Positions 31,969 to 42,728 of a stretch of DNA of 64,000 nt are shown piece by piece. A program made the translations under genes and the position numbers. Positions within the stretch are counted from its first letter, which is position 1, and each line of letters starts with the position of its first letter. The DNA is taken from the NCBI GenBank assembly GCA_963921935.1, contig OY998175.1:288890246-288954245 (forward strand). Reading direction: 5' to 3'. The DNA comes from Galeruca laticollis (taxonomy: Eukaryota; Arthropoda; Insecta; Coleoptera; Chrysomelidae). The notes under the pieces were generated by a model. That model saw only the letters and a list, made by a program, of their open reading frames with translations, had not been told where the DNA came from and did no database searches.

Positions 31969-32262
31969 TTAATGTTTCCAAAGCAACATGTCATAATCAA
32001 GAAATACGTCATTAGATTCAACATTTAAGATCTCGCACGTATTTTGATACTTGGTACATCCCTCATGCACCCACTGCTGACAATGAATGCATTGAATCCA
32101 ATCTTCATCTCTAGTTGTCTTCGTATACTCTTCGCCACATCCAGTGCAGGGTGCGTCATCATGATTTTCCAAATCTGAACTGCTATCACAAAAAGACAAG
32201 CTTGAATGTTCTACCTGCAGTTTTAGGGTCTTCTGTTTTCCTTTTGGCACCGTTTTCGCAGT
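31969..32262 (-). pseudogene. Pogo element 1 transposase C-terminal PHD finger
   Basis: The minus-strand frame reads CTGCGEEYTKT, DEDWIQCIHCQQWVHEGC, then ESNDVFLDYDMLLWKH and a stop. The spacing C-x2-C...C-x2-C...H-x2-C is that of a PHD finger, which in chromatin proteins reads histone H3 tails. Insect pogo/jerky-type transposases often end with such a finger. It lies just inside the left terminal repeat at 31926, on the same strand as the transposase at 42729-44248, so it is the displaced end of the same gene. Its upstream side borders the (TTA)n tract at 32262. Confidence 0.82.
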
Positions 32263-32277
32263 ATTATTATTATTTTT

Positions 32278-32328
<51 letters not shown>
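32262..32328. repeat. (TTA)n tract 1
   Basis: About 67 bp of TTA/ATT with three T insertions. It separates the pogo PHD-finger coding from Dong copy 1. Confidence 0.95.
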
Positions 32329-32617
32329 TCTATACTTTTTCCTCTCGCCTTACTATAGATTTGGCGGTAAAATGGGTGAATACAGTTCTCAACTAGAGAT
32401 CAAAGTCATTCACCCTAGCACCTTTCTTATTATGTGAGCAGTTCCCATGAGTGCAATTTTTTGCACTTCATACATGGATGGTTTACCTGGGATCATCTCT
32501 AAGTATGTTTTCAAACTATCCCGCATCATTCCCAATGCTTCTACAATAACGGGTACCACTTTAGTTTTTGTATTCCTCATCCGACTTATCTCGATATCTA
32601 GATCTTTATACTATATA
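32329..32617 (-). pseudogene. Dong/R4-like LINE, 3' end (copy 1)
   Basis: The minus strand reads VVPVIVEALGMMRDSLKTYL and KIALMGTAHIIRKVLG. This matches the last ~60 residues of the full-length Dong-like protein at 34491 (IPVVLSCMGLIPKKLST, KSVILDATNSVRSFLE). It is 5'-truncated just after the endonuclease, with (TTA)n on both sides. About 30-40% of residues match by eye, so it is a separate subfamily from copy 5. Confidence 0.72.
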
Positions 32618-32645
32618 CTATTATTATTATTATTATCATTATTAA
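32618..32645. repeat. (TTA)n tract 2
   Basis: About 28 bp of TTA with one C change, between Dong copies 1 and 2. Confidence 0.9.
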
Positions 32646-33570
32646 TCAACCATGGTTAGTCGGCGTTTTCCATTTATCAAGAACACTCCCTGTTCCTAAG
32701 AATAAATAGCCTTATCTTTATCCTAGGGCTCGTCGGATTATGTGGGCTGTCTCCAGGAGCGCAGTTTTTTGTAGTGTCCTAATTGTGGTTTTATTGTTGT
32801 TCCCAGGTATTTTGTTCAACAATTCTCCCAAGTTATTATGAATAGTTCCCGTTGCTCCTATTATGATGGGGATGGTAGATGTTTTAAGTCCCCACATTCT
32901 CTGCACTTCTATTTGTAAGTCTCGGTATTTGATGATCTTTTCGGACTCCTTCTCCTTTACTGTAGCATCTGATGGAATAGCAACGTCGATTAATAGACAC
33001 GTCTTATTTTTGAGGTCCTTGATTATTAGATCCGGTTTGTTCGCCATCACTGTCCTATCTGTTTGTACTTGCATGTCCCAAATTATTGTGATATCGTCCT
33101 TTATTTCAACGCTTTTTGGCTTGTGTTTATACCATGCGTCCTCAGTTTCTATGTCGTAGAATTTGCAAATATTATAGTGTAATGTTAAACATACTTTATT
33201 ATGTCGTTCTAGGTATTCTTTTCTTGCAGGGACTGGGCATCCAGTGGTAATGTGTTTAATTGTCTCATCGTACTGTTTACAGAGTCTGCACCTGGAATCT
33301 ATGTTTTCTTTGAAAATCTTCTTTCTTATGTAGTTGGTTGAAATGGCCTGGTCTTGTGCCGCTATTATCAACGATTCAGTCTCACCTTTCAAAACTCCTG
33401 TTGTCAGCCAGCTAAATGTCTGTGTTTTTTGTCTACGTCATCCTTCTCGATTTCTCTTGCATATTGTCCATGCATTTACTTACTCTTCCATTTTCGTTCT
33501 CTTTCCTCGTTCATTTTTTTTCTACATCGCTGTTTGAGGTTTTTAACTTTTTCTGTTACTGTGATTCCAT
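32646..33570 (-). pseudogene. Dong/R4-like LINE, C-terminal endonuclease (copy 2)
   Basis: An open frame of 224 codons (33392-32718), with coding upstream in another frame to about 33560. It shows CRLCKQYDETIKHITTGC and PARKEYLERHNKVC, a zinc-binding CCHC set, then NKPDLIIKDLKNKTCLLIDV with the P-D...D motif of a restriction-like endonuclease. It ends IIGATGTIHNNLGELLNKI. That endonuclease at the C-terminus defines the R2/R4/Dong group. 5'-truncated at the (TTA)n tract at 33572. It keeps its frame over the whole endonuclease. Confidence 0.85.
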
Positions 33571-33598
33571 TCATTATTATTATTATTATTATTATTTT
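33571..33598. repeat. (TTA)n tract 3
   Basis: About 26 bp of ATT followed by a T-rich run, between Dong copies 2 and 3. The T run is the complement of a short A-rich 3' end of copy 3. Confidence 0.9.
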
Positions 33599-33869
33599 TT
33601 TTTTGTTTTTTTTTCACACTTGTATGTGGTTGGTGGTAGCAGTTTCTACCGGACGCAGTTGCATCAAGGTATAAACCTACTTAATTAGGGGGTTAGTGTT
33701 CTTCGGACAATTGCAGTTGTTCCCAGAATTACTGCTTTTTGCATTAAACCACAGATATGTCGAGATATGCTTAGCTCTTCCAGGTGTTAAGTTACTTTAA
33801 CGTGCCCTAAGCCATTTGCAGAAATTATGAATGGTTTGATCTCTACCTTTCTTAAATTCCATAAATCTC
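33599..33869 (-). pseudogene. Dong/R4-like LINE, 3' end (copy 3)
   Basis: The minus strand reads SISRHICGLMQKAVILGTTA and IVRRTL, matching the last helix of Dong-type proteins (YRLMQKSVILDATNSVRSFL in copy 5). It is preceded by a weaker match around IISANGLG. It covers only about 270 bp. Same strand as the other Dong copies and bordered by (TTA)n on both sides. Confidence 0.68.
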
Positions 33870-33886
33870 TTATTATTATTATTATT
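33870..33886. repeat. (TTA)n tract 4
   Basis: About 17 bp of TTA between Dong copies 3 and 4. Confidence 0.85.
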
Positions 33887-34285
33887 TTTAATCACGTTAA
33901 CCGGATATCTTTGATTGTTGAACCGGCAAGTTTTATGTTGCAAGGTTCACAATGCTATCTATCTATTTCTCATTTAATACTTTTCGCATTATATTACAGG
34001 TGCTTAAGATGACGGCTTTCTGGAGTTCGAAGAAGAGTTCTTTTTTTATTCCGAGGCTGTCAAGATATGTCTGCAATCCTTTTGGTATTTCCCCTGTTGC
34101 TCCGATAATGATTGGGATAGTTTTAACTTTTGAGGCCTGCCAGGTTTGCTTTAGATCTTCACATAGTGGTTGGTATTTTTCGATTTTTTCTGTTTCCTTT
34201 TTTGAGATGTTATCAGGAGCTGGGACAGCAATGTCAATAAGTATAATTTCTTTGTTTGTCTTATTGTACATGAGAATGTCTGGCC
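33887..34285 (-). pseudogene. Dong/R4-like LINE, 3' end (copy 4)
   Basis: The frame of about 102 codons (34271-33963) reads IILIDIAVPAPDNISKKETE, KTIPIIIGATGEIPKGLQTY and LQKAVILSTCNIMRKVLNEK. The upstream side reads RPDIL, the P-D of the endonuclease, and stops exactly at the microsatellite, so the truncation cuts through the nuclease active site. The 3' part extends to about 33890. Confidence 0.82.
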
Positions 34286-34409
<124 letters not shown>

Positions 34410-37400
34410 TTCCTTTTTGTGTCACCGGATTTACACCCGGTGTGTTTCAACGACAGTCGGCCTCAACAGCAAGACTTTCGTTGGGTGTCACTATTCTAGA
34501 AATGACCTAACACTGTTTGTCGCATCTAGGATTACAGATTTTTGCATTAATCGGTAGGTTGACTCAGGAATATCAATGTCTTTGAGGGAAGTACTTAGTT
34601 TCTTGGGAATTAGCCCCATGCAGGATAAAACAACTGGAATGATCTTGACTTGTTCAAGATTCCACAATTCTTTTATTTCAGTTCTTAGCTCGGCGTATTT
34701 GCTTAGTTTTTCATTGTATTTGCTTTCTGTGTTAGAATTATTTGGGATCGATATGTCAATAAGCAGAGCTTGCTTGGATTGTTTATTAATGACTGTGATG
34801 TCCGGCCTGTTGTGTCGTACTGTTACGTCCGTCATGATAGTTTTATCCCAGTAGATCTTAACATACTGATTTTCGATAACTGGAGGGGGCTTATATTTGT
34901 AATATGGCTCGTTGTTTTGTGGATCAAGGTTAAGTTTTTTCAGTACTTCTAGGTATACTACTGTGGCAACTTTGTTGTGTCGTTCCAGATATTTAGTTTC
35001 AGCTATGCTTTGGCAACTAGAAAGAATGTTTTCAATCGTTTCTTGACTTCTGTTGCACTTTCTGCACCTATCTGTTGGTATTTCTTCCTTCAAGATATAC
35101 TTTTGGTAATTCCTCGTTTTTATAACCTGATCTTGTATACCAACCATAAAACCTTCAGTTTCTGTGAACAGCGTTCCAGTTTTAAGCCATTCAACCGATT
35201 TAGATTGATCTATCGTATCTTTCTGTAAATCATTAATGAATCTTCCATGCAATTCTTTTGAACGCCAATTTTTAATTTTATCTTCCTCATTTCGTGTATT
35301 AAAGGGCGTAAAGTTTTCCATGCTTAGGTTTAAAGGTGTATAACCCGTATCTGTTTTCACTATGGCTTTATGAAGTTGACTATTTTGGTGGCGGAAAAAA
35401 CTCCTCAAGCCTGCAATTTGCTGAGTGCAAGCTTCCACAACATCTTTTATTCCTCTACCTCCTTTTTCTCTAGGTAAATTTACCCTTTCGACGGACGCTT
35501 TTGGATGGTGTTTTCTATGTTTTGTTAGCTCGGTTCTAATCTTTCTGTTTACTGCTTCCTGGTCCGTTTGAGTCCATTTAATTATTCCGAAGGAGTACTG
35601 AAGAGCGGATATGGCGTAGCTATTTATGGCCGTGGTAAGGTTTCTTGAATTTAGCTTACTTTTTAAGAGGTTGTGAAGGCGTTTTTCGAATTCGGTGGTT
35701 AATATGGCTTTCATTTCTTTATGTTCTATCTTGTGTGTCTGAAGGATTCCTAAGTACTTGTAGGGTTTGTCTATCATGGCTTCGATATATTTGCCTGGCT
35801 CTAGTTCTATAGGTTCTCCTTCTTTTAGCTTTCCCTTTTCAACCGATACAGTTTGGCATTTTTCCATACCAAACGACATTCCGACATCTGTGCTCCACTG
35901 GTGCATGAGTTTTAATTTGGATTCTAGGTGTATTTTGCACGCGGCATATAGTTTCAGATCATCCATAAAGAATAGATGACTTATGGTTGTTGAGTTTCGA
36001 TCCGCTCTAATAGTTGCTCCATATCCTGTGTGGTTTAGGCCACGTGATAATGGGTTTAAACACAAGCAGAACCATAGAGCGGAAAGTGTATCTCCTTGAA
36101 AGACTCCTCTTTTAATACTGATAGATTCAGTTTCTAGTTCTGTATGATTTAGGTTAACTTTGAGTTTTGTTTTCCAATTACACATAGTACTTTTTAGAAA
36201 CCTAACCACCACAGGGTGTATATTGTAAATTTCCAAAGTTTTTATTAACCAACTGTGGGGCACTGAGTCGAAAGCCTTTCTATAGTCTATATAAGCCATG
36301 TATAGATTTCTGTTCTTCTTTCTGATTTGTTCCAATATCACATTATCGATTGTTATTTGTTCCTTGCAGCCCATATATTTTCTTTTGCGCCCTTTTTGCT
36401 CCTCAGTTAGAATATCATTAGTTTCTAGGTATGCGTACAGTTTATCACATAGTGCTGCAGTGAAGATTTTGTACATTGTAGGAAGGCACGTGATGGGTCT
36501 ATATTGAGAAGGACCTTGGGTTTGATCATATTTTGGAAGAAGATAAGTTACACCATTTGTAAGGAAGTCTAGTAGTTGGTCAGGGTTTCTTAGAGCGATA
36601 TTAAATTGGTTGGTCAGGTGATGATGGGTAGCCGTAAGTTTTTTGTACCAGAAATTTTGGATACCGTCGTTCCCTGGTGCTTTCCAGTTGGCCAAGTTTT
36701 TTATTACCTTTTTTAGATCTTGTAATGTAAATATTATTTCTTCCATGTGTAGATGGTTGTTGTTCTGAATTTCTGTTTTGATCCAAGGTGTATTTTCCTG
36801 GTGTTCGATTTCCTTCGACCACATTCCTTCCCAAAATGTCTGTAAATCCTCCTTCTTTGGCGGTTGTCCTTTAGAACCAGGTTGTTCGTTAAACGATCTA
36901 TAGAAGCCCTTCTGATTTTTTGAAAAGAAGTTGTTTTGGATTTTGCGTTGATAGCTCTCCTGATATCTTTTTAATCTTTTAGAAGCAACTGCAAGTTTTT
37001 GTTTCCAGGTATCTAAGGTATCATCTATAATTGTTTTTATTTCATTTGTTATTTTTCCTTGCAGCTGTTGTTTAATCTGGACCGGGATTTTATTTAGCAG
37101 CTTTTTGGATTTTTGCCCATTTGCTATTTGTTGAATTCTACTAATTTCTTTTCTTAAATTTTCGATTTTGGTACTAAGTCTTTGTTCCCATCTCGGTTTT
37201 TGAGGCGTACGTGTCTTAGGTGCTTTTAGTATTTTTTGTTTGTTGGCTTTGATTGTTGCTAATGCTGCGCAATACACGTGAAGATGTATTTCCTCGAGGT
37301 TCATATCTGCATCCAATTGACTTTCCAGAATTTGATTAGCAATCCCTAAGAGAGAGTGCGTGTTTGGAGTATAAATGAGTTTTGGTAGCGCCGGCCTGCT

Positions 37401-38238
37401 GGCAGGGTCGGATCCTCTGAATTCAGTAAGATGTTGTTGGTAGTTTTCTTCCCATAATGTTTGACGGTTGATTACTGAGGGTCGAAGACTTAATAGTGGT
37501 AGGTCAGCTTCAGGTCCTCTACTTTTTTGTTCCTGAGTCTCTGGGGTCTCATTTATAGGCTGTTGATTAATCTCCCTCTCTACCCCTGTCCTTATTTGTT
37601 CGATTGCAGGTAGAGGTATTAGGTTATTTCTTATGATAGCTCTACGTTGATCTGTTATTCGTTGTTCTGAGAGGTGATTCAGGTGTGGCATTTTCTCAAT
37701 GAAGTGATTATGCAGTCGCATGCGGTACATCGTCATATCAGTCTCCAGTGCCGTAACTGTGAAAAACGAACGTATTACTTGTTTGTTGGTTTCATTGTCC
37801 CATTTCATACGTCGTCTTTCTGATTGTGCCTGATTTGGTTCAATGGGTGCGACAGGCTGTCGCACAACACGTCTCCGAGGCGCCGTAGGTTCAAGCGGTT
37901 GATGGGGTACGTTTCGATGAGCGGTGCCCCCACCATTCTCATCTACATGCTGGACATCCTGACGGTTCCGATTGGAAGGACCAGCATCTAATCCTTCCCC
38001 GCCCGAGTAACGATTTCTTCGTGTGTTGAAAGCACTTTTTTTTCACACCATACGGGATGCTACCCCGCGTGGTGGTGGTTCTCCCTCTCGCGTTAGCCCA
38101 TCTGCTGCAGATCCGCCACCGGGGTTGGTTACCCGATCCCGAATCTCCAGAGATGATTACCGGGGCTACCGACGTGGAGGTGCGAGCAGGAATTGATAGG
38201 AGAGGCTATAAGAGACGCTTCACTACCATTTTAACCCC
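34410..38238 (-). mobile_element. Full-length Dong/R4-like LINE (copy 5)
   Basis: A 3.8-kb unit on the minus strand lying between (TTA)n tracts at 34286-34409 and 38239-38270. The 5' UTR (38238 to about 38045) contains GGGTAGCATCCCGTATGGTG. A single long open frame follows. The 3' UTR is only about 80 bp and ends ACAAAAAGGAAAATAATAAT, so the 3' junction is in the repeat itself with no separate poly(A). Insertion into TAA repeats is known for Dong of the R4 clade. All coding motifs are intact, so this copy may be young. Confidence 0.88.
34491..38044 (-). CDS. Dong/R4-type polyprotein: Myb-like, RT, zinc knuckle, restriction-like endonuclease
   Basis: Open for about 1,184 codons from after a stop near 38045. 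The first ATG is at 37808 (MKWDNETNK), so initiation is upstream at a non-AUG codon or at that Met. The N-terminus is Arg/Pro-rich (PTAPRRRVVRQPVAPIEP), then a Myb-like segment with a W and conserved helices (residues ~80-150 of the open frame). RT: IDYRKAFDSVPHSWL, KRGVFQGDTLSALWFCLCLN and FMDDLKLY, with FMDD in place of YADD, usual in R2/R4 types. C-terminus: CRKCNRSQETIENILSSC with H and C (CCHC), then RPDITVINKQSKQALLIDIS, the PD...D endonuclease. The enzyme nicks target DNA and primes cDNA synthesis there. Confidence 0.9.
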
Positions 38239-38270
38239 TTATTATTATTATCATTATTATTATTATTATT
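38239..38270. repeat. (TTA)n tract 6
   Basis: About 32 bp of ATT with one C change, between the 5' end of Dong copy 5 and LINE B. Confidence 0.93.
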
Positions 38271-38949
<679 letters not shown>

Positions 38950-39734
38950 GTACATGTACTTCCGTGCCAATTATATCTAAATCTGAAAGCTCCTATTTTG
39001 AAGAAATCATTAAACAGAGAGATATTGTTATCAGGCATAATGAAAATACTATCAATCAAAAGAATATGCTAATTAAACAGCAAGAGGAAATGCTTCGAAA
39101 TCTACTTGATCATATTAACCTATTAAGTCATAACAAATTAGACGATAGAACGACTTCTGCCGGCTTGGTTAATTCTACTGGATCCCGTGGTTCCTTCATC
39201 AATAAAAAACAACAACCCTCGGTAACTTCATCACCCCCTTCCTCATCTAAGGATGAACCTATTGTTTCAAGCAGGGAAGTTGCAGGAGCCATACACCAGG
39301 TTGAGACTGAGAGGTTATGCCAAAAGTATTATAGCAGTGAGAAAGCTGCTACATCGCATTCTTACAATGCCTTTAATGCCAAACCTGCTAATCCTAAACG
39401 TAAACAAGCCACTATTCTGGTTGGCAACGGAGCTAAAAGTAATGGATATCCTTTTCAAGCAGCTAAGCCTAGGAATGATGATTTTAAACACTTTCATGCT
39501 ACCAACCTGGAGCATAACCTAAATGAAGTTGACTTGAAGAATTACCTTATACAGTTTTCTCCTGGTGTAGAAGTTTTCAAGCTAAACCGTTCCGTTTTTG
39601 CCTCTTACTCGTCTTTCAAGATATCAGTTCCCGCTAGTGAGTGCGATGCTATTCTAGTTAGTGATATTTGGCCCTCGGGGGTTTCAATCAATCATTTTTT
39701 TCCGCCAAGAAAATTTCATAGCAGAAACCAGTGA
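38950..39734 (+). CDS. LINE C ORF1 (5'-truncated)
   Basis: Frame of about 260 residues from the edge of the microsatellite. No real start remains; the frame upstream is repeat. It begins TSVPIISKSESSYFEEIIKQ and continues with NTINQKNMLIKQQEEMLRNL, a clear coiled coil of about 45 residues, then Ser/Thr-rich sequence, then NLEHNLNEVDLKNYLIQFSP with a C-terminal VEVFKL.. segment. In this LINE group ORF1 binds the element RNA and often has a zinc or PHD finger before the coiled coil, which would have been lost here. It ends at 39734, overlapping ORF2 by about 70 bases. Confidence 0.7.
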
Positions 39735-42543
39735 TTGTGAAGTTCCTATTGTACCATATTTTAGTCAGGTATCCTCAGCATGCTCTGTTTTCCATATTAA
39801 TGTTCAAAGTATTTCAAATAAAGCCGATGACTTACATGTTTTTCTTGAAGAAACATCAAAGTTTAAAATTTTATGTATATCGGAGCATTGGCTAAATGCT
39901 AATACTTTATCCTTTTTCAAGTTAAAAAACTATAATCTTGTATCTTCATTTTGCCGTGGAGATAAATCTCACGGAGGTGTAGCTATTTTTTCACGTTTTG
40001 ATTTTTACCTTAAATCAGTTGATATTTCTGCATTTTGTCGACCTGTTCACGCAGAGTTTTGTTGTGCTTGCATTCCTGGTGCTAGTACTTGCATTGTTAC
40101 GGTTTACCGGTCGTCGTGTGCTGGTAATGTTGATATTTTCAAAACCCAGATTAATGGTTTGATTGATTTTCTTAATCTTAAATTTAAAGTTCTTGTCTTT
40201 CTTGGCGATTTCAATATTGACCTAAATGGAGATACAGGGCATGCTCGTGACTTGAACAATATTTTTAATTTATACGCCCTGAGGTATTACATTGACGTAC
40301 CAACACGTGTTACGTTCAACACTGGCTCATGTCTGGATAACATTGTTACAAATATTTGCCCTGAATTGTTTGAAGCAGGTGTGTGCGAACCATTGGTATC
40401 TGATCATTTGGGGATTTTCATATCTATTTTAAAGGTTCCCAACTTGGTCTCGGGGAATCAACGGGTGATTCAGGTGTTGAATGATGTCACATTGAACAGT
40501 TTTGCCCGGGGTTTGGCTGCGGTCGACTGGAATAGTCTTAATGCTGCGTCTATGGATTCTAATCAAATCGCTCAAACATTGTTGGGCATTCTATGTGTAC
40601 AAAAAGATATACACATACCTACCAAGTTACACTCTCGTAGACAAACGCGAGCAAGGTGGTTTGGTCGTGAGCTTAAGATGCGCAGAACAGAAGTGTTTAG
40701 ATGTAGACGCGCTTTCCAGTCTTCTGGAGGTCTGGAGGATTGGCGTTTGTACTGCAGCATCAGAAAAGTTTACAAGCAAGAGATTAGATCCGCCAAAAGG
40801 ATTTCGTATTCTGAGGCTATTTTGACGTCAGATAATCAGAATAAAATGATCTGGAACATAGTAAACCAGGAGAGAGAGAACAATAAATGTCGTAATACAG
40901 TTTCTGCGTTAACATCTTCGGAATTTAACAGCTTTCTTGCTAACATTGCAGAAAAAATTTCTAGCTCTTTGCCGGCAGCAGTTTCTGATCCCCTTAACTT
41001 TGTCAGTGTTTTACCTAGCCCTTCTGCCTCTTTCTTCTTACCTCCAGTCGTTGAATGTGAGGTTCAAGCTGCTATATTACAGCTGAAAAACTCAACATGC
41101 ACTGATTGTTATGGTCTGAATAGCCGTTTAATAAAGGCTGCTCTTGAACACGTTACTGGTCCTTTGACAGTTTTATTTAATGCTTGCTTGACCGAGGGTA
41201 ACTGGCCTGGTGAGTTAAAGATTGCTAAGGTTTTGCCGTTGCATAAAAAAGGCGACTTGATCTGTGCCAATAATTTTAGACCGATTTCCATTGTTCCCAT
41301 TATATCCAAAATTTTTGAAATTATCATCAACCACCGGCTTCTAGAATTTCTTGAGCTTCATTCCATCATTTCTCATCATCAATATGGTTTTAGAAAGAAT
41401 GTCTCAACAATCGATGCTCTTGCAAAGGTGATTGGGACCGTGGTCGATGGCCTTGACGAACGTCATGGTACTTCTGCTGTTCTGTGCGATCTCGCCAAGG
41501 CGTTTGACTGCGTGGACCATTCTCTTTTGCTTACCAAAATGGAGCATTACGGCATTCGTGGTTTACCATTGGTGCTCATTGGCTCTTACCTTGCCGATAG
41601 AACCCAGTATGTCAGCTTTGATGGGCATGAATCAGTTATTATGCCAATCCGATTTGGAGCTCCACAGGGTTCAGTCTTGGGACCCTTACTGTCTCTAATA
41701 TTTATTAATGACTTGCCGTCAGCCGTTAAAGGATGTACTTGTATTTTATATGCTGACGACACGACACTACTTTATGATGAAGATGAGTCTGATGAATCTG
41801 AACATCTTTCATTAGCAAAAAATTGGTTTGTGGCTAATAGACTTCAATTGAATGAAAGCAAGACCGTCAAAATCACTTTCACCTCGGACAAGCTTGCTCA
41901 TAAGTCACAACCAGTTAAGCTTCTTGGGTTAACACTTGACTCGAGTCTTACCTGGTCTGCTCAAATTGAAGCCTTGTGCTCTGCGGTGTCTTCGCAAATT
42001 TATGCACTGCGGCTGCTTCGGCATTGCTTGCAAACCAAGGCCCTTCGTACTGTGTATTTTGGCACCATTCACTCACTTCTCACTTACGGCATTAGATTTT
42101 GGGGAAACTCGAGTGGGGCTTATAAAGTTTTCGCTCTTCAGAAATCCGCCGTGGGGATTGTCGGGAATGCTCCTTATGGTTCGCACTGCCTTGCACTGTT
42201 TAGGGGGTGCAGGATTTTACCGGTTCCTTGTCTCTTCATTTATGAAACATTAGTATTGGTTCACAAAAATAGATCCAATTATAATTCGCACTATAATATT
42301 CATACCTACGGCACGAGGAATGCGGTGGATCTTGTGGTCCCTTTCTCTAGGCTTAGGACTACCCAGGCGAATAAACTAAATGTTGAGTATTACAATGTTT
42401 TTAATAGTTTTTATAGAGGTCTCGATCTCCAAAATAGGAGTCTTCGTGAATTTTGTAAATTCGCTAAGATGTTTTTATTGGAACATTGTTTTTATTCTAT
42501 CGAAGATTTTTTTAAATTTGCGCCCAGAGACCGCCGTTGTTAA
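39661..42543 (+). CDS. LINE C ORF2: APE endonuclease and reverse transcriptase (intact, 960 codons)
   Basis: No stop across 960 codons. The frame opens with GTG at 39661 and has no ATG before the endonuclease, so translation must use a non-AUG start or coupling to ORF1, whose stop lies 70 bases in. Endonuclease: FHINVQSISNKADDLHVFLE, CISEHWLN, LVFLGDFNIDLNG and SDHLGIF (residues ~40-250). RT: NNFRPISIVPIISKIFEIII, HHQYGFRKNVSTIDALAKV, LAKAFDCVDHSLLLTK, APQGSVLGPLLSLIFINDLP and LYADDTTLL. The C-terminal tail includes TYGIRFWGNS. All catalytic residues are present, so this protein is potentially active. Confidence 0.92.
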   Translation: MIFGPRGFQSIIFFRQENFIAETSDCEVPIVPYFSQVSSACSVFHINVQSISNKADDLHVFLEETSKFKILCISEHWLNANTLSFFKLKNYNLVSSFCRGDKSHGGVAIFSRFDFYLKSVDISAFCRPVHAEFCCACIPGASTCIVTVYRSSCAGNVDIFKTQINGLIDFLNLKFKVLVFLGDFNIDLNGDTGHARDLNNIFNLYALRYYIDVPTRVTFNTGSCLDNIVTNICPELFEAGVCEPLVSDHLGIFISILKVPNLVSGNQRVIQVLNDVTLNSFARGLAAVDWNSLNAASMDSNQIAQTLLGILCVQKDIHIPTKLHSRRQTRARWFGRELKMRRTEVFRCRRAFQSSGGLEDWRLYCSIRKVYKQEIRSAKRISYSEAILTSDNQNKMIWNIVNQERENNKCRNTVSALTSSEFNSFLANIAEKISSSLPAAVSDPLNFVSVLPSPSASFFLPPVVECEVQAAILQLKNSTCTDCYGLNSRLIKAALEHVTGPLTVLFNACLTEGNWPGELKIAKVLPLHKKGDLICANNFRPISIVPIISKIFEIIINHRLLEFLELHSIISHHQYGFRKNVSTIDALAKVIGTVVDGLDERHGTSAVLCDLAKAFDCVDHSLLLTKMEHYGIRGLPLVLIGSYLADRTQYVSFDGHESVIMPIRFGAPQGSVLGPLLSLIFINDLPSAVKGCTCILYADDTTLLYDEDESDESEHLSLAKNWFVANRLQLNESKTVKITFTSDKLAHKSQPVKLLGLTLDSSLTWSAQIEALCSAVSSQIYALRLLRHCLQTKALRTVYFGTIHSLLTYGIRFWGNSSGAYKVFALQKSAVGIVGNAPYGSHCLALFRGCRILPVPCLFIYETLVLVHKNRSNYNSHYNIHTYGTRNAVDLVVPFSRLRTTQANKLNVEYYNVFNSFYRGLDLQNRSLREFCKFAKMFLLEHCFYSIEDFFKFAPRDRRC

Positions 42544-42709
42544 TTTTATTTTTTAGTTGATGTTTTATTACCTTTAACCCAGTTTTGAATTATTGTTACT
42601 TTTCTTTTATTAATTGTTTCAAATATTGTTTTATTCCTTTCATGATGACTGACTTCAAACATAATACATATGTACATGTTGTCAATAAACGTATATCTAT
42701 ATATCTATC

Positions 42710-42728
42710 TATTATTATTATTATTATT
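42710..42728. repeat. (TTA)n tract 8
   Basis: About 19 bp of TTA joining the tail of LINE C to the pogo transposase coding (minus strand) at 42729. Confidence 0.9.

Larger units (their letters stand above)
38950..42709 (+). mobile_element. APE-type LINE of the CR1/Jockey group (LINE C)
   Basis: A 3.76-kb plus-strand unit starting at the (TTA)n tract and ending with AATAAA, a pyrimidine/AT tail (ctatatatctatctatt) and (TTA)n at 42710. ORF1 is 5'-truncated by the microsatellite; ORF2 is intact. The 5' edge falls directly on the repeat, as would a truncated insertion into, or expansion of, a TTA tract. LINE B is a relative whose tail differs. Clade assignment within the CR1/Jockey group is not certain. 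Confidence 0.85.
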
